A stretch of 64,000 nt of DNA from Rhodococcus wratislaviensis. Its GTDB lineage: Bacteria > Actinomycetota > Actinomycetes > Mycobacteriales > Mycobacteriaceae. Positions 34,051 to 42,180 of this stretch are shown here, piece by piece (position 1 is the stretch's first letter; the number at the start of each line of letters is the position of its first letter). Position numbers and translations under genes: made by a program. The notes under the pieces were generated by a model. It ran no database searches and was not told the origin of the DNA. It was given only the letters and a program-made list of their open reading frames with translations. The DNA is taken from positions 275,613-339,612 of the forward strand of contig NZ_UAUI01000027.1 in the NCBI RefSeq assembly GCF_900455735.1. The letters are read 5' to 3'.

Positions 34051-35664
34051 ATGTCCAAGCAGATTGAGTTCAACGAGATCGCACGCCGGTCTCTCGAGCG
34101 TGGAGTCGACAAGCTTGCCGACGCGGTCAAGGTGACCTTGGGTCCGCGTGGCCGCCACGTAGTCCTGGCGAAGGCCTTCGGCGGCCCGACCGTCACCAAC
34201 GACGGCGTCAGCATCGCCCGGGAGATCGACCTCGAGGACCCGTTCGAGAACCTCGGCGCGCAGCTCGTCAAGAGCGTCGCCACCAAGACCAACGACGTCG
34301 CAGGCGACGGCACCACCACCGCGACCGTGCTGGCTCAGGCCATCGTGCGGGGCGGTCTGAAGAACATCGCCGCGGGTGCGAACCCGATGGCACTCGGCAT
34401 CGGCATCAACGCCGCGGCCGACAAGGTCGTCGAGGCGCTGCTCGCAGCGGCCACCCCGGTCGAGGGCAAGAAGTCCATCGCCCAGGTCGCGACCGTGTCC
34501 TCGCGCGACGAGGAAATCGGCGAAATGGTCGGCGAGGCGCTCACCCGCGTCGGCACCGACGGCGTCGTCACGGTGGAGGAATCCTCGACACTGGCGACCG
34601 AGCTCGTGATCACCGAGGGCGTCCAGTTCGACAAGGGCTACCTGTCGCCGTACTTCGTCACGGACCTCGACGCACAGAAGGCCGTGTACGAGGACGCGCT
34701 CGTGCTGCTGTACCGCGAGAAGATCACGTCCCTGCCCGACTTCCTGCCGCTGCTGGAGAAGGTTGCCGAGAGCGGCAAGCCCCTCCTCATCATCGCGGAG
34801 GACGTCGAGGGCGAGGTTCTCTCGACGCTCGTGGTCAACTCCATCCGGAAGACCATCAAGGCCGTCGCCGTCAAGGCGCCGTTCTTCGGTGACCGCCGGA
34901 AGGCGTTCCTCGACGACCTCGCCGTCGTCACCGGTGGCACGGTCATCAACTCCGACGTCGGCCTCACGCTGAAGGACGCCGGACTGGACCTGCTCGGCAG
35001 CGCACGCCGCGTCGTGGTCAGCAAGGACGAGACCACGATCGTCGACGGCGCCGGAACCGACGACGACATCAAGGGTCGCGTCGCGCAGCTGCGCCGCGAG
35101 ATCGAGAACACCGACTCCGACTGGGATCGTGAGAAGCTCGAAGAGCGTCTGGCGAAGCTGGCCGGTGGCGTCGCCGTCATCAAGGTCGGCGCGGCCACGG
35201 AGACGGACCTCAAGGAGCGCAAGTTCCGCGTCGAGGATGCCGTCAACGCCGCGAAGGCCGCTGTCGCCGAGGGCATCGTCCCCGGTGGCGGTTCCGCCCT
35301 CGTCCAGGCGAGCACCGAGCTGGCCGACAACCTCGGTCTGACCGGTGACGAGGCCACGGGCGTCAAGGTCGTGCGCGAAGCACTGCAGGCGCCGCTGTTC
35401 TGGATCGCCAGCAATGCCGGTCTCGACGGTTCCGTCGTCACCAGCAAGGTTGCCGAGCAGCCCAAGGGCCACGGTTTCAACGCCGCGACCCTGACCTACG
35501 GCGACCTGCTCGCCGACGGTGTCGTCGACCCCGTGAAGGTCACCCGCTCCGCAGTCGTCAACGCGGCCTCGGTCGCGCGGATGATCCTCACCACCGAGAG
35601 CGCCGTGGTCGAGAAGCCTGCGGAAGAGGTCGAGCAGCAGACCGGTCACGGGCACAGCCACTAG
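34051..35664 (+). CDS. groEL1: Chaperonin GroEL1 (His-containing C-terminus)
   Basis: 537 residues. ATP-binding and allosteric signatures are present: TLGPRGRHVVL, DGTTTATVLAQAI, and the AAVAEGIVPGGGSALV region. The C-terminus is GHGHSH rather than the Gly-Gly-Met tail, which marks the GroEL1 type found beside groES in Mycobacteriales; the major GroEL2 is usually elsewhere. In mycobacteria GroEL1 has specialised roles in envelope lipid synthesis and biofilm. ATG at 34051 follows CAGGAGAAGAC. Confidence 0.96.
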   Translation: MSKQIEFNEIARRSLERGVDKLADAVKVTLGPRGRHVVLAKAFGGPTVTNDGVSIAREIDLEDPFENLGAQLVKSVATKTNDVAGDGTTTATVLAQAIVRGGLKNIAAGANPMALGIGINAAADKVVEALLAAATPVEGKKSIAQVATVSSRDEEIGEMVGEALTRVGTDGVVTVEESSTLATELVITEGVQFDKGYLSPYFVTDLDAQKAVYEDALVLLYREKITSLPDFLPLLEKVAESGKPLLIIAEDVEGEVLSTLVVNSIRKTIKAVAVKAPFFGDRRKAFLDDLAVVTGGTVINSDVGLTLKDAGLDLLGSARRVVVSKDETTIVDGAGTDDDIKGRVAQLRREIENTDSDWDREKLEERLAKLAGGVAVIKVGAATETDLKERKFRVEDAVNAAKAAVAEGIVPGGGSALVQASTELADNLGLTGDEATGVKVVREALQAPLFWIASNAGLDGSVVTSKVAEQPKGHGFNAATLTYGDLLADGVVDPVKVTRSAVVNAASVARMILTTESAVVEKPAEEVEQQTGHGHSH

Positions 35665-35709
35665 GCTCCGCCGTCGCGACCGATCGGGCTCCGATCGTTC
35701 GAGCGAGGA

Positions 35710-35739
35710 AACCCCCGTGCGGATCACCGCGCGGGGGTT
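35710..35739. terminator. Hairpin terminator between groEL1 and rskA
   Basis: AACCCCCGTGCGG / CCGCGCGGGGGTT (35710-35722 and 35727-35739) forms a 13-bp stem with one wobble pair and a four-base loop, followed by TTCTTCT. It lies between convergent groEL1 and rskA and can act in both directions. Confidence 0.8.
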
Positions 35740-35761
35740 TCTTCTGTCGGGCAGCGCGGGA

Positions 35762-36481
35762 TCAGCTCAGTTGCAGCACCGCAAAAGGTTCCGACGTCGG
35801 CTGGGGTGATCCTCCGGGCGGTTCGACCGTGACGGCCAGCATGGACATCGACCCCACGTCGTCGAGGACGATCGTCGTGGTCGGCTGCACGTCTGCGGGA
35901 GAGATGGTTCCGGCGGGCACGGGCGCGTCCCCGGATGCCGGCATCAGCCACAGCTGGTACACGGTGTCGGCGCTGGGCGGGGCGACACCGTCCAGCACGA
36001 ACACCACGGCGTCCTGCGACTTCGAGTAGTTGGCGGTCGCGGACCCGCCTGCCGCGATCGCACTCGTCGACGAGTGCACGTCGGAGGCGTCGAGAACCTG
36101 CTCCGCCACGGTCGGCGACGGACCTTCCGTGAGCTGCCGGACGATCACCGTCCCGCCGGCGAGCACCCCGACGGCCGCGGCGGCGGCGACGGCGACCTTC
36201 CAGCGGCGCCGGCGGGACCGGCGTTCGGTGAGCGACGTCGGCCCGGACGCGGATTGCCTGACCTCGTCGAGGACTCGCGTCCGCACCCGGGGCGGGGGTT
36301 CGACGGCTCCCACCGCACTCACCACCGCGAACGCTTCACGGATGCGCCGGACCTCGTCGGTGAACGTGGAGCGGGTGTCCTCGTCGGTGGTGGCGAGATC
36401 GGTGTCGAGTTCGCGACGTTCGCTGTCGTCGAGCGCATCGAGTGCGTACGGGTAGGCCATGCCCACGAGTTCGTCGTTCAT
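35762..36481 (-). CDS. rskA: Anti-sigma-K factor RskA
   Basis: 239 residues. The cytosolic N-terminal domain (about 1-90, YPYALDALDDSERRELD) would bind the ECF sigma factor. A transmembrane helix spans about 95-115, and the rest is an extracytoplasmic RskA domain (DTVYQLWLMPASGDAPVPAG). Release of the sigma factor by regulated proteolysis is the known mechanism in the family. The ATG at 36481 is one base from the sigK stop, so the pair is co-transcribed. Confidence 0.92.
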   Translation of the reverse strand: MNDELVGMAYPYALDALDDSERRELDTDLATTDEDTRSTFTDEVRRIREAFAVVSAVGAVEPPPRVRTRVLDEVRQSASGPTSLTERRSRRRRWKVAVAAAAAVGVLAGGTVIVRQLTEGPSPTVAEQVLDASDVHSSTSAIAAGGSATANYSKSQDAVVFVLDGVAPPSADTVYQLWLMPASGDAPVPAGTISPADVQPTTTIVLDDVGSMSMLAVTVEPPGGSPQPTSEPFAVLQLS

Positions 36482-36482
36482 G

Positions 36483-37157
36483 TCACAGACCTCCCAGGCA
36501 CCCGCGAAGACGCGTCAGTCCGTCGCGGATGCGCGTCTTCACCGTGGACAGGGCGACCCCCAGCTGGGAGGCGACCTCTCGGTAGGTGCGGCCGTCGTAG
36601 TACGCCATCGCGACGGACTCACGTTGGGTGTCGGTGAGCGAGTCGAGGCAGGCGAGCACCGATTGATGCTCGAGCCGGCGGGTCACCTCCTCGGTGACGT
36701 GGTCGAACGGCCCTGCGATGTTGGTGGTCTCGTAGAGCGCCTCGCGGTCGGTGCCTGCCTGTTCCGATCGCACGCGGTCGACCGCCCGGCGGTGCGCGAG
36801 CGTCATCAGCCAGGACAGTACGGAGCCGCGCGCCGGATCGAAGTTCGACGCGGTGCGCCACGCCTGGAGGAAGACTTCCTGCGTCGTCTCCTCCGCGTAC
36901 CCGGGGTCGCGCAGGACGCGCAGGACCATGCCGTGCACTCGGGCGCTCGTCCGGTCGTAGAGTTCGGCAAACGCGTCGGCGTCTCCGTTCGCGACGCGGG
37001 CCATGGTGTCGTGGAGTTCAGCGGATTCGGTGGTTCGGGCCCTGTGTGCCCCGGCTGCGTCCGCCGAGCACACGTCGTCTGCCGGAGTGTTGCCTTCGGG
37101 GGTCGTCACCGGCGCTCGTCTCGCTTCATCGAGAACCACGGTAGCGTGCACATCCAC
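36483..37157 (-). CDS. sigK: ECF RNA polymerase sigma factor SigK
   Basis: 224 residues. Sigma region 2 (DAFAELYDRTSARVHGMVLRV to SVLSWLMTLAHRRAVDRVR) and region 4 (LTDTQRESVAMAYYDGRTYREVA to LSTVKTRIRDGLTRLRGCL) are clear and close to M. tuberculosis SigK. GTG 37157 follows GGAGGAG at the ideal distance, giving about 35 residues of non-conserved N-terminal extension compared with the 187-residue M. tuberculosis protein. It is encoded upstream of its anti-sigma factor. In M. tuberculosis sigK-rskA lies elsewhere (Rv0445c-Rv0444c), so this location is lineage-specific. Confidence 0.93.
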   Translation of the reverse strand: MDVHATVVLDEARRAPVTTPEGNTPADDVCSADAAGAHRARTTESAELHDTMARVANGDADAFAELYDRTSARVHGMVLRVLRDPGYAEETTQEVFLQAWRTASNFDPARGSVLSWLMTLAHRRAVDRVRSEQAGTDREALYETTNIAGPFDHVTEEVTRRLEHQSVLACLDSLTDTQRESVAMAYYDGRTYREVASQLGVALSTVKTRIRDGLTRLRGCLGGL

Positions 37158-37179
37158 TCATCTCCTCCAGCCGGTAGGC

Positions 37180-37206
37180 ATTCGGAGACCGCGTCGCGGT
37201 GGATGG
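37180..37206 (-). promoter_or_regulatory. Candidate SigK-type autoregulatory promoter of sigK
   Basis: On the minus strand CCATCC (37206-37201) and CCGAAT (37185-37180) are separated by 15 bases and end 22 bases before the sigK start codon. These hexamers agree with my recollection of the SigK promoter type reported in mycobacteria (CCATCC / CCGAAT); the spacer is slightly short. It suggests positive autoregulation. Confidence 0.45.
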
Positions 37207-37281
37207 GTGTCGAGGGGATCGATGTGACGCGAGGAACCCCCGTACGGCGACGAGGGTTCCCCGGTGAGTGTCGTCGAGCGG

Positions 37282-37575
37282 TCAGACGGCTATCCGGCCG
37301 CGTCTGTGCCGGGCGTGCATCTCGCGTTCGGTCTCGGACATTCCGCCCCAGATTCCGTACGGCTCGGACACGCTCAGGGCGTGATTGCGGCACTGGGCGA
37401 GGACCGGGCAGCGTCTGCACATTTCCTTGGCGCGGGTCTCCCGCTGCGCGCGCGCCCGGCCGCGCTCTCCGTCCGGATGGAAGAACATCGAGGAGTCGAC
37501 CCCGCGGCACAGTCCGTGCATCTGCCAATCCCAGATATCGGCGTTCGGGCCGGGCAGGTGGTTGGGTGCAGGCAT
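37282..37575 (-). CDS. whiB3: WhiB family iron-sulfur transcriptional regulator (WhiB3-like)
   Basis: 97 residues. The four cluster-ligand cysteines are Cys23, Cys53, Cys56 and Cys62 (C-x29-C-x2-C-x5-C), followed by the GIWGGM turn and a basic C-terminal tail (RHRRGR) for DNA contact. WhiB proteins bind a 4Fe-4S cluster and region 4 of the principal sigma factor. Location near groEL1 and sigD equals that of whiB3 (Rv3416), which responds to redox state and steers lipid metabolism in M. tuberculosis. The WhiB family is certain; the subgroup is by synteny. Confidence 0.9.
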   Translation of the reverse strand: MPAPNHLPGPNADIWDWQMHGLCRGVDSSMFFHPDGERGRARAQRETRAKEMCRRCPVLAQCRNHALSVSEPYGIWGGMSETEREMHARHRRGRIAV

Positions 37576-37665
37576 GTGGACTCCTTAGCTGCAAGCTCGC
37601 CTCGGGCGACGAGCGGACCGTGGGCTCGTAGGTACGTTCAAGCCACTGAATCATTCACGTCGCTA

Positions 37666-37695
37666 ACCGTAGAGTCGGTTGTGAAATCGCGTCAA
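37666..37695 (-). promoter_or_regulatory. Predicted promoter of the whiB3-like gene
   Basis: On the minus strand TTGACG (37695-37690) and TACGGT (37671-37666) are 18 bases apart, within an unusually AT-rich intergenic stretch. The start codon is about 90 bases downstream. An inverted TGTGAA...TTCACA pair spans the -35 region. Confidence 0.55.
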
Positions 37696-37772
37696 TAGTT
37701 GTTCACAGTGGCGATTTACATATCCCACGAACTGAAAGTTAACCTGGAAAATATTTACTTTCCCGCGGTTCC

Positions 37773-38840
37773 GTGATTCCGTTTCGGGTTGAAAGACCCT
37801 CGGTCACGGGTGACGATGTCCGGGTGCCCCAGCCCGCGGAGCCTGAAACCCCACCCCCTTCCGGATACCCGGACGAGGGACCCACGATCTCGGTATCTGC
37901 CCTGGCCAGAAAGCTCGGGGTAGCTCCGTCGACGCTCCGCACCTGGGACCGCAGATACGGCATCGGACCCTCCCTTCACGCGCAGGGAAGTCACCGGCGG
38001 TACACCCCGCGCGACGTCGCCCGGCTCGAATGTATGCAACACGCTCTGGACGGCGGTGCAAACTCCGCGGAGGCCGCGAGATATGCGATTAACGCAATGG
38101 CTACATATTCGTCAGAAAGCGACCACCGACCGGGTCTGAAAAATCTGGATGACAACTCGGTGAACGGGACGAAAACAGACCCGTCGAACCTTTTGTCCTC
38201 CTTTTCCGGCCTCGGCGGCGCCGAGGCCTCGATCCGGAATTTATCGGGTGCATTGCTGGCGCGAGACGTCGTGACCATCCGGCGGATCGTCGTGCGAGCC
38301 GTCGCGGAGCGGGGATTCAGCTCCATGTGGACGACCCTGGTCGTTCCGGTGCTCGAGTGGGCGGACGAGGGGAGGAATTCGGACGCCGCCGCTGCGAGTG
38401 TCCGCGTCTTCGCCGAATGCGTCGCAGGGATTCTGTCCACGATGACGCTGGATGCGCCGATCGGCGGCGGCGGCCGTGTCCTGCTCGTGCACGTGCCCGC
38501 GGACCCGCTGGACACCGTTCCCGCCGACCCGTACGGCCTCGAATTCCGGGCCCTGGGCGCCGCACTCGCCACGGCCTCGGTGGACACGCGGATGGCTCTG
38601 CCACTGTGCCGGTCGGCGTTGCTCGCGTCCGTGACCAACGCCGAGCCGGACGTGATCGTTCTGTGGTTGCCCGCCGGCGGATGCGAACTGCCGTCTCTCC
38701 TGCGTGCGATCCGCCGCAGGCGGACAGGGCTGACGATGCTCGCGGGCGGCCCCGGATGCCGGACGCAGTCGCTTCCCCGGTCGATAGCAGTGCTGGGCAC
38801 GCTGGACGAGGCCGTGGGCACCGTCACCGCGGTCACCTGA
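37773..38840 (+). CDS. MerR-type regulator with degenerate cobalamin-binding-like domain
   Basis: 355 residues. A MerR winged-helix domain covers about 38-85 (ISVSALARKLGVAPSTLRTWDRRYGI to GSHRRYTPRDVARL). A helical segment at about 145-230 and a Rossmann-like C-terminal half follow, the layout of MerR/B12-binding light or redox sensors (LitR/CarH class). The DxHxxG cobalamin motif is not seen; the matching loop reads VHVPADPLDTVPADPYG. It may therefore sense something else or act without ligand. GTG 37773 was taken as the start, but no strong ribosome site supports it. Confidence 0.72.
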   Translation: MIPFRVERPSVTGDDVRVPQPAEPETPPPSGYPDEGPTISVSALARKLGVAPSTLRTWDRRYGIGPSLHAQGSHRRYTPRDVARLECMQHALDGGANSAEAARYAINAMATYSSESDHRPGLKNLDDNSVNGTKTDPSNLLSSFSGLGGAEASIRNLSGALLARDVVTIRRIVVRAVAERGFSSMWTTLVVPVLEWADEGRNSDAAAASVRVFAECVAGILSTMTLDAPIGGGGRVLLVHVPADPLDTVPADPYGLEFRALGAALATASVDTRMALPLCRSALLASVTNAEPDVIVLWLPAGGCELPSLLRAIRRRRTGLTMLAGGPGCRTQSLPRSIAVLGTLDEAVGTVTAVT

Positions 38841-38874
38841 CTTCGGAGCGTCCGCGCGATGCGATGATCTCGGC

Positions 38875-39705
38875 GTGCCCGACTCCACTCTCCGCTCCGA
38901 CGCCACGAATTCGTTGATCCGCGCGGCTTTCGGCGCCGACCCGGGCGCGTGCCCGCTACCGGCGTCCGACGTTCCCGTCGAACGCTGGATGCGCGCGGTG
39001 GCGTGGGGCGCCAGGGGGCACTACAGCCGATCCCGCGCAGAACTGGACGCACTGACACGCGGCGGAGTGGCGGAACCCGCGGTCGCCTCGCTCGCCTGGA
39101 GCACGCAGGCGTCGTTGCTGAGGCAGCTCGGCTGGCACGGTGTGGCGTCCGGGTTCGACGGCCGGGCTCTCGCCGTGGTCGGGACGGGCCTCGGCGACGA
39201 CGGCGTCCTCGTCGACGAGGCGCGGTGCGACGCGCTGACGGGGCTGGCGGCCGACGCCCTGGGGTGCGGCCGGCTGGCACTGGGCAGGCGGCTGCTCGAC
39301 AGATGCTCCGAGTATCTGGACGAGCGTGCTCCCGACGAGCTGTGGCGACAGCACGTCCGCAGGCACTGGGTGAGCGCGGAGTTGCTTCTCGCGGGCGGAA
39401 ACTTCGTCTCGGCGCGCCGCCACGCCGAGACCGCAGCGGAAATTTCGGAGGCCGCCGGATCTGCGCGGCACCACGTCAAGTCGGATCTGCTGAGGAGTGC
39501 GTCGATGACGGGGGAGCCCGATTCCGGTCCGGCGGCACGCCTTGCCGCGGATGTGCTCGACCGGTGCGATGGGTACGGCCTGATACCTCTGAAGTGGGCC
39601 GCTGCGATGTTGCTGGGTGGTGTGACATCCGACTCACGTGCGGAGGCCGTGCGTGAGGAGTGCGAAGCCGTCATCAGGGCGCGAGGTGGGCGCTTCCGAA
39701 TCTGA
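38875..39705 (+). CDS. Hypothetical helical-repeat protein, Rv3415c family
   Basis: 276 residues, the same length as Rv3415c, which lies beside sigD in M. tuberculosis. The sequence is mostly alpha-helical with alternating Ala/Leu patterns suggesting TPR-like repeats (HYSRSRAELDALTRGG, WSTQASLLRQLGWH, ARRHAETAAEISEAAG). No signal or membrane segment. GTG start at 38875, 34 bases after the MerR-type gene. Function unknown; a link to SigD control is only positional. Confidence 0.82.
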   Translation: MPDSTLRSDATNSLIRAAFGADPGACPLPASDVPVERWMRAVAWGARGHYSRSRAELDALTRGGVAEPAVASLAWSTQASLLRQLGWHGVASGFDGRALAVVGTGLGDDGVLVDEARCDALTGLAADALGCGRLALGRRLLDRCSEYLDERAPDELWRQHVRRHWVSAELLLAGGNFVSARRHAETAAEISEAAGSARHHVKSDLLRSASMTGEPDSGPAARLAADVLDRCDGYGLIPLKWAAAMLLGGVTSDSRAEAVREECEAVIRARGGRFRI

Positions 39706-39865
39706 CTCCGCTGGTCGGGCCCCGGACGGCCGGGTTGCGCGCGAATCGCTGCGAATCCGGGCGAATACCGTTCGGTCCGCACCGTTACTCTTGGAGTGTT
39801 CCGCTGAGAGCGGGAGCACACCCATCGGGGGAGGTGCCACTGTAACGCCAGGATATTCAGCAACG

Positions 39866-40444
39866 ATGACTAATACGAGCGAGGAGTTGGACTCCGCAGT
39901 CGCCGCTGCAACGCAGGGTGACCGGGCCGCTTTAGCTCTGGTCCTGGAAAACATTCGGCCCTTGGTTGTGCGTTACTGCAGAGCCAGGGTCGGTGCTGCG
40001 GAGAGGGGACAACTCTCCGCGGACGACGTGGCACAAGAAGTGTGCCTCGCCGTGATGACGGCCTTGCCTCGTTACGAGGATCAGGGCCGGCCGTTCATGG
40101 CATTCGTCTACGGGATCGCCGCACACAAGGTCGCCGACGCGCATCGGAACTCCGCCCGTAACAAGTCGGAGCCCGTCGCCGAAGTACCGGATGTCGTAGC
40201 CAACGATGACGGACCCGAACAGAGGGCGCTGGACTCGGAAGCGAGCAGGCAGATGAACGAACTGCTGAGCACGCTGCCGGAGAAGCACCGGGAGATCTTG
40301 ATCCTCCGCCTCGTGGTCGGTATGTCAGCCGAGGAGACGGCCGCGGCCGTGGGTAGTACCGCGGGAGCTGTCCGCGTGGCTCAACACCGAGCCATAGCGA
40401 AACTGAAAAAAGAAGTGACGAGGGCAGGTGAGAGGTTTGGCTAG
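39866..40444 (+). CDS. sigD: ECF RNA polymerase sigma factor SigD
   Basis: 192 residues. It is close to M. tuberculosis SigD: ENIRPLVVRYCRARVG, LSADDVAQEVCLAVMTALPRY and FVYGIAAHKVADAHR (region 2), then LLSTLPEKHREILILRLVVGMSAEETAAAVGST and VRVAQHRAIAKLK (region 4). ATG 39866 matches the MTM..E.LDAVVAEA alignment of the M. tuberculosis protein. Its stop lies 17 bases inside the start of the anti-sigma gene, so the two are coupled. Confidence 0.95.
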   Translation: MTNTSEELDSAVAAATQGDRAALALVLENIRPLVVRYCRARVGAAERGQLSADDVAQEVCLAVMTALPRYEDQGRPFMAFVYGIAAHKVADAHRNSARNKSEPVAEVPDVVANDDGPEQRALDSEASRQMNELLSTLPEKHREILILRLVVGMSAEETAAAVGSTAGAVRVAQHRAIAKLKKEVTRAGERFG

Positions 40445-41447
40445 GGGCATCAAGCGCAACGGCAATCCCGATGCCGATCTCCCAGGAGACGACGCACCGG
40501 TGGACGTCGCGGCAGTGCGCCGCGACGACGCTTTGATCGACGCGATCGCCGGTGGCGGTCCCGTCGCGACGGATTCGCCGGAGCAGTACGAGCTCGCGCT
40601 TCTGCTGACCAATTGGCGCGCCGACATCGTGGCGACGCCGATGCCGACCGGGCCGCTGCTGGACGACGTGATCGCGGCGATCGACGCCTCGGACGCCCGT
40701 TCCGCACGCAGCGCCGCCCGCGGCAAGCTCCGCTTGTTGCGACCGATCGCGGGCGCTGCCGCCGCGATCGCGGTCGTCATGGGTGGCGCCACCATCTTCT
40801 CGTACAACGCCGCACCCGGCGATCCGCTGTGGAGCGTCAAGTCGGTCGTGTTCAGCCAGCAGGCCGATTCGACCGTCGCGCAGATCGACACCACGTCGCA
40901 GCTGCAGGAGGCCGAGCGGCTGATCGCCGCGGGCGACGCGGTGGCGGCGAAGAACCTGCTCGAGGGCGCCGCCGACCGTGCCGGCGGGGTACGTGACTCC
41001 GACCTGCGCACCGAACTCGACGTGTGGCGTGCGAAGCTCGCCGCGGAGGTCGAGAAGATCGCTCCCACCACGCCGCCTGCGACGACGACGCCCGGTACCA
41101 CCACGACGGACGCGCCGACGCAGGCCACCGAGTTGCCGGCCACCGTGCCGGGGACACCCGGTTCGACGACGCTGCCGGGAGTCGGACAGTTGCCGGGAAC
41201 CCTGCCGACGGATCTGCAGATTCCGGGACTGCCGCCCATACCGCTGCCACAGCTGCCCACGCTGCCGCCGCCGCCGCCCGAGACGTTGCCGTCCACGAGC
41301 CCGGATCCCACGATCATGTTGGTTCCGACGCTGCCCTCGGACATTCCGGCGACGGAGCCGTCCACCCAGCAGCCGCCGCAGGAGCCTTCGACGGTGCCGC
41401 TACCCACCACCACGACGCCGGTCCCGGTGCTGCCGCCCACCAGCTAG
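40428..41447 (+). CDS. rsdA: Anti-sigma-D factor RsdA
   Basis: 339 residues, overlapping sigD. The N-terminal ~85 residues include the SigD-binding motif region (DDALIDAIAGG, ALLLTNWRADI). A transmembrane helix lies at about 103-123 (RPIAGAAAAIAVVMGGATIF), then an extracytoplasmic part with a Thr/Pro-rich tail from about 215 to the end (repeated TTPPATTTPGTTTT and PLPQLPTLPPPPP). Release of SigD by proteolysis is the known mode in M. tuberculosis. GTG 40428 is the likely start; TTG 40437 is possible. Confidence 0.9.
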   Translation: MRGLARGIKRNGNPDADLPGDDAPVDVAAVRRDDALIDAIAGGGPVATDSPEQYELALLLTNWRADIVATPMPTGPLLDDVIAAIDASDARSARSAARGKLRLLRPIAGAAAAIAVVMGGATIFSYNAAPGDPLWSVKSVVFSQQADSTVAQIDTTSQLQEAERLIAAGDAVAAKNLLEGAADRAGGVRDSDLRTELDVWRAKLAAEVEKIAPTTPPATTTPGTTTTDAPTQATELPATVPGTPGSTTLPGVGQLPGTLPTDLQIPGLPPIPLPQLPTLPPPPPETLPSTSPDPTIMLVPTLPSDIPATEPSTQQPPQEPSTVPLPTTTTPVPVLPPTS

Positions 41448-41467
41448 CGGTTCGGCGGCCCTCCCGC

Positions 41468-41516
41468 ACAGACCACTGTGGCCCGACACTTCGCGTGTCG
41501 GGCCACAGTGGTCTGT
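41468..41516. terminator. 22-bp perfect hairpin, bidirectional terminator
   Basis: A perfect 22-bp inverted repeat (arms 41468-41489 and 41495-41516) with a TTCGC loop lies between convergent rsdA and the DUF5319 gene. The arm begins ACAGACCACTGTGG. It is one of the most stable hairpins in the window. Confidence 0.85.
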
Positions 41517-41532
41517 ATCGGGTTGTGCCGGA

Positions 41533-41937
41533 TCAGGCGTCGAAACCGTCTCCGTGCAGAGCGTCGTTCATCGAGGCGTCCGCGTAGCCGCGGCAGTAGT
41601 CCCAGGTGACGTACGCCTCGGGTGTCGGGTCGTAGGCGGGCTCGTGCGGGCGCACGGTGCCGTCGACCAGAAGCTGGAGGAGGTTGGCACGGAGCATGTC
41701 CCAATCGTGGTAGTGATCTTGCTGGCAGTCTTCGCAGCAGACGACGAGACCGCGGATCCCGCGATGCGCCAGCAGCGCCTCGTACACGGCGAGGTCGGCC
41801 AGATCTTCCTCCACGGCGAGTCGCTCGTGGGGGTCGAGTGGCTGGCCCGGTTCGATCGCATCGAGAGCTGCGGACGGGTCGGCGGGGTCGCCGGCGAAGG
41901 GGTCCGGGGGCAGACCTGGAGGCAGTTGATCGCGCAC
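41533..41937 (-). CDS. DUF5319 family protein (Rv3412 family)
   Basis: 134 residues, acidic and soluble. A CCEDCQQDHYHDWDM stretch at about 67-81 holds three cysteines and two histidines and could bind a metal. The C-terminal DYCRGYADASMNDALHG is also distinctive. It occupies the place of Rv3412 between rsdA and guaB2 in Mycobacteriales, where it is conserved but uncharacterised. ATG start at 41937. Confidence 0.87.
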   Translation of the reverse strand: MRDQLPPGLPPDPFAGDPADPSAALDAIEPGQPLDPHERLAVEEDLADLAVYEALLAHRGIRGLVVCCEDCQQDHYHDWDMLRANLLQLLVDGTVRPHEPAYDPTPEAYVTWDYCRGYADASMNDALHGDGFDA

Positions 41938-42180
41938 AGCACCACGGTACGCAGGTCAGCCCGGTCTGCGCCAGCCGTTCGGCGTACGCCCAGCGTGGGT
42001 GGGCTCCGTGGTGATCGCGTCGAGCCGATATCATGGTGTGTGGAGCTGGGAATATCGATCGTCGCTCCGGCCTTTTTCCTGTATCCGTGTTCCCGAAAGT
42101 TTCCACCAGATCGAAGATCTGAATGTCCGCAGACGGCGCCACCGGCGCCGCACCTATGTTCCATGGAGGGCCCGAACCGC

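Noticed and set aside
37679..37706. TGTGA...TCACA near the whiB3 promoter as a CRP site
   Set aside because: The half-sites are about 18 bases apart instead of 6, so it does not fit CRP/GlxR binding.
39843..39867. GTAACG-N16-CGAT, resembling a SigD promoter, at the start of sigD
   Set aside because: The -10 element overlaps the sigD start codon itself, so transcripts from it would lack the conserved N-terminus; probably chance, though internal initiation was not excluded.
41938..42180. Purine riboswitch before guaB
   Set aside because: No conserved purine-aptamer core or three-way junction is visible; only a six-bp hairpin.
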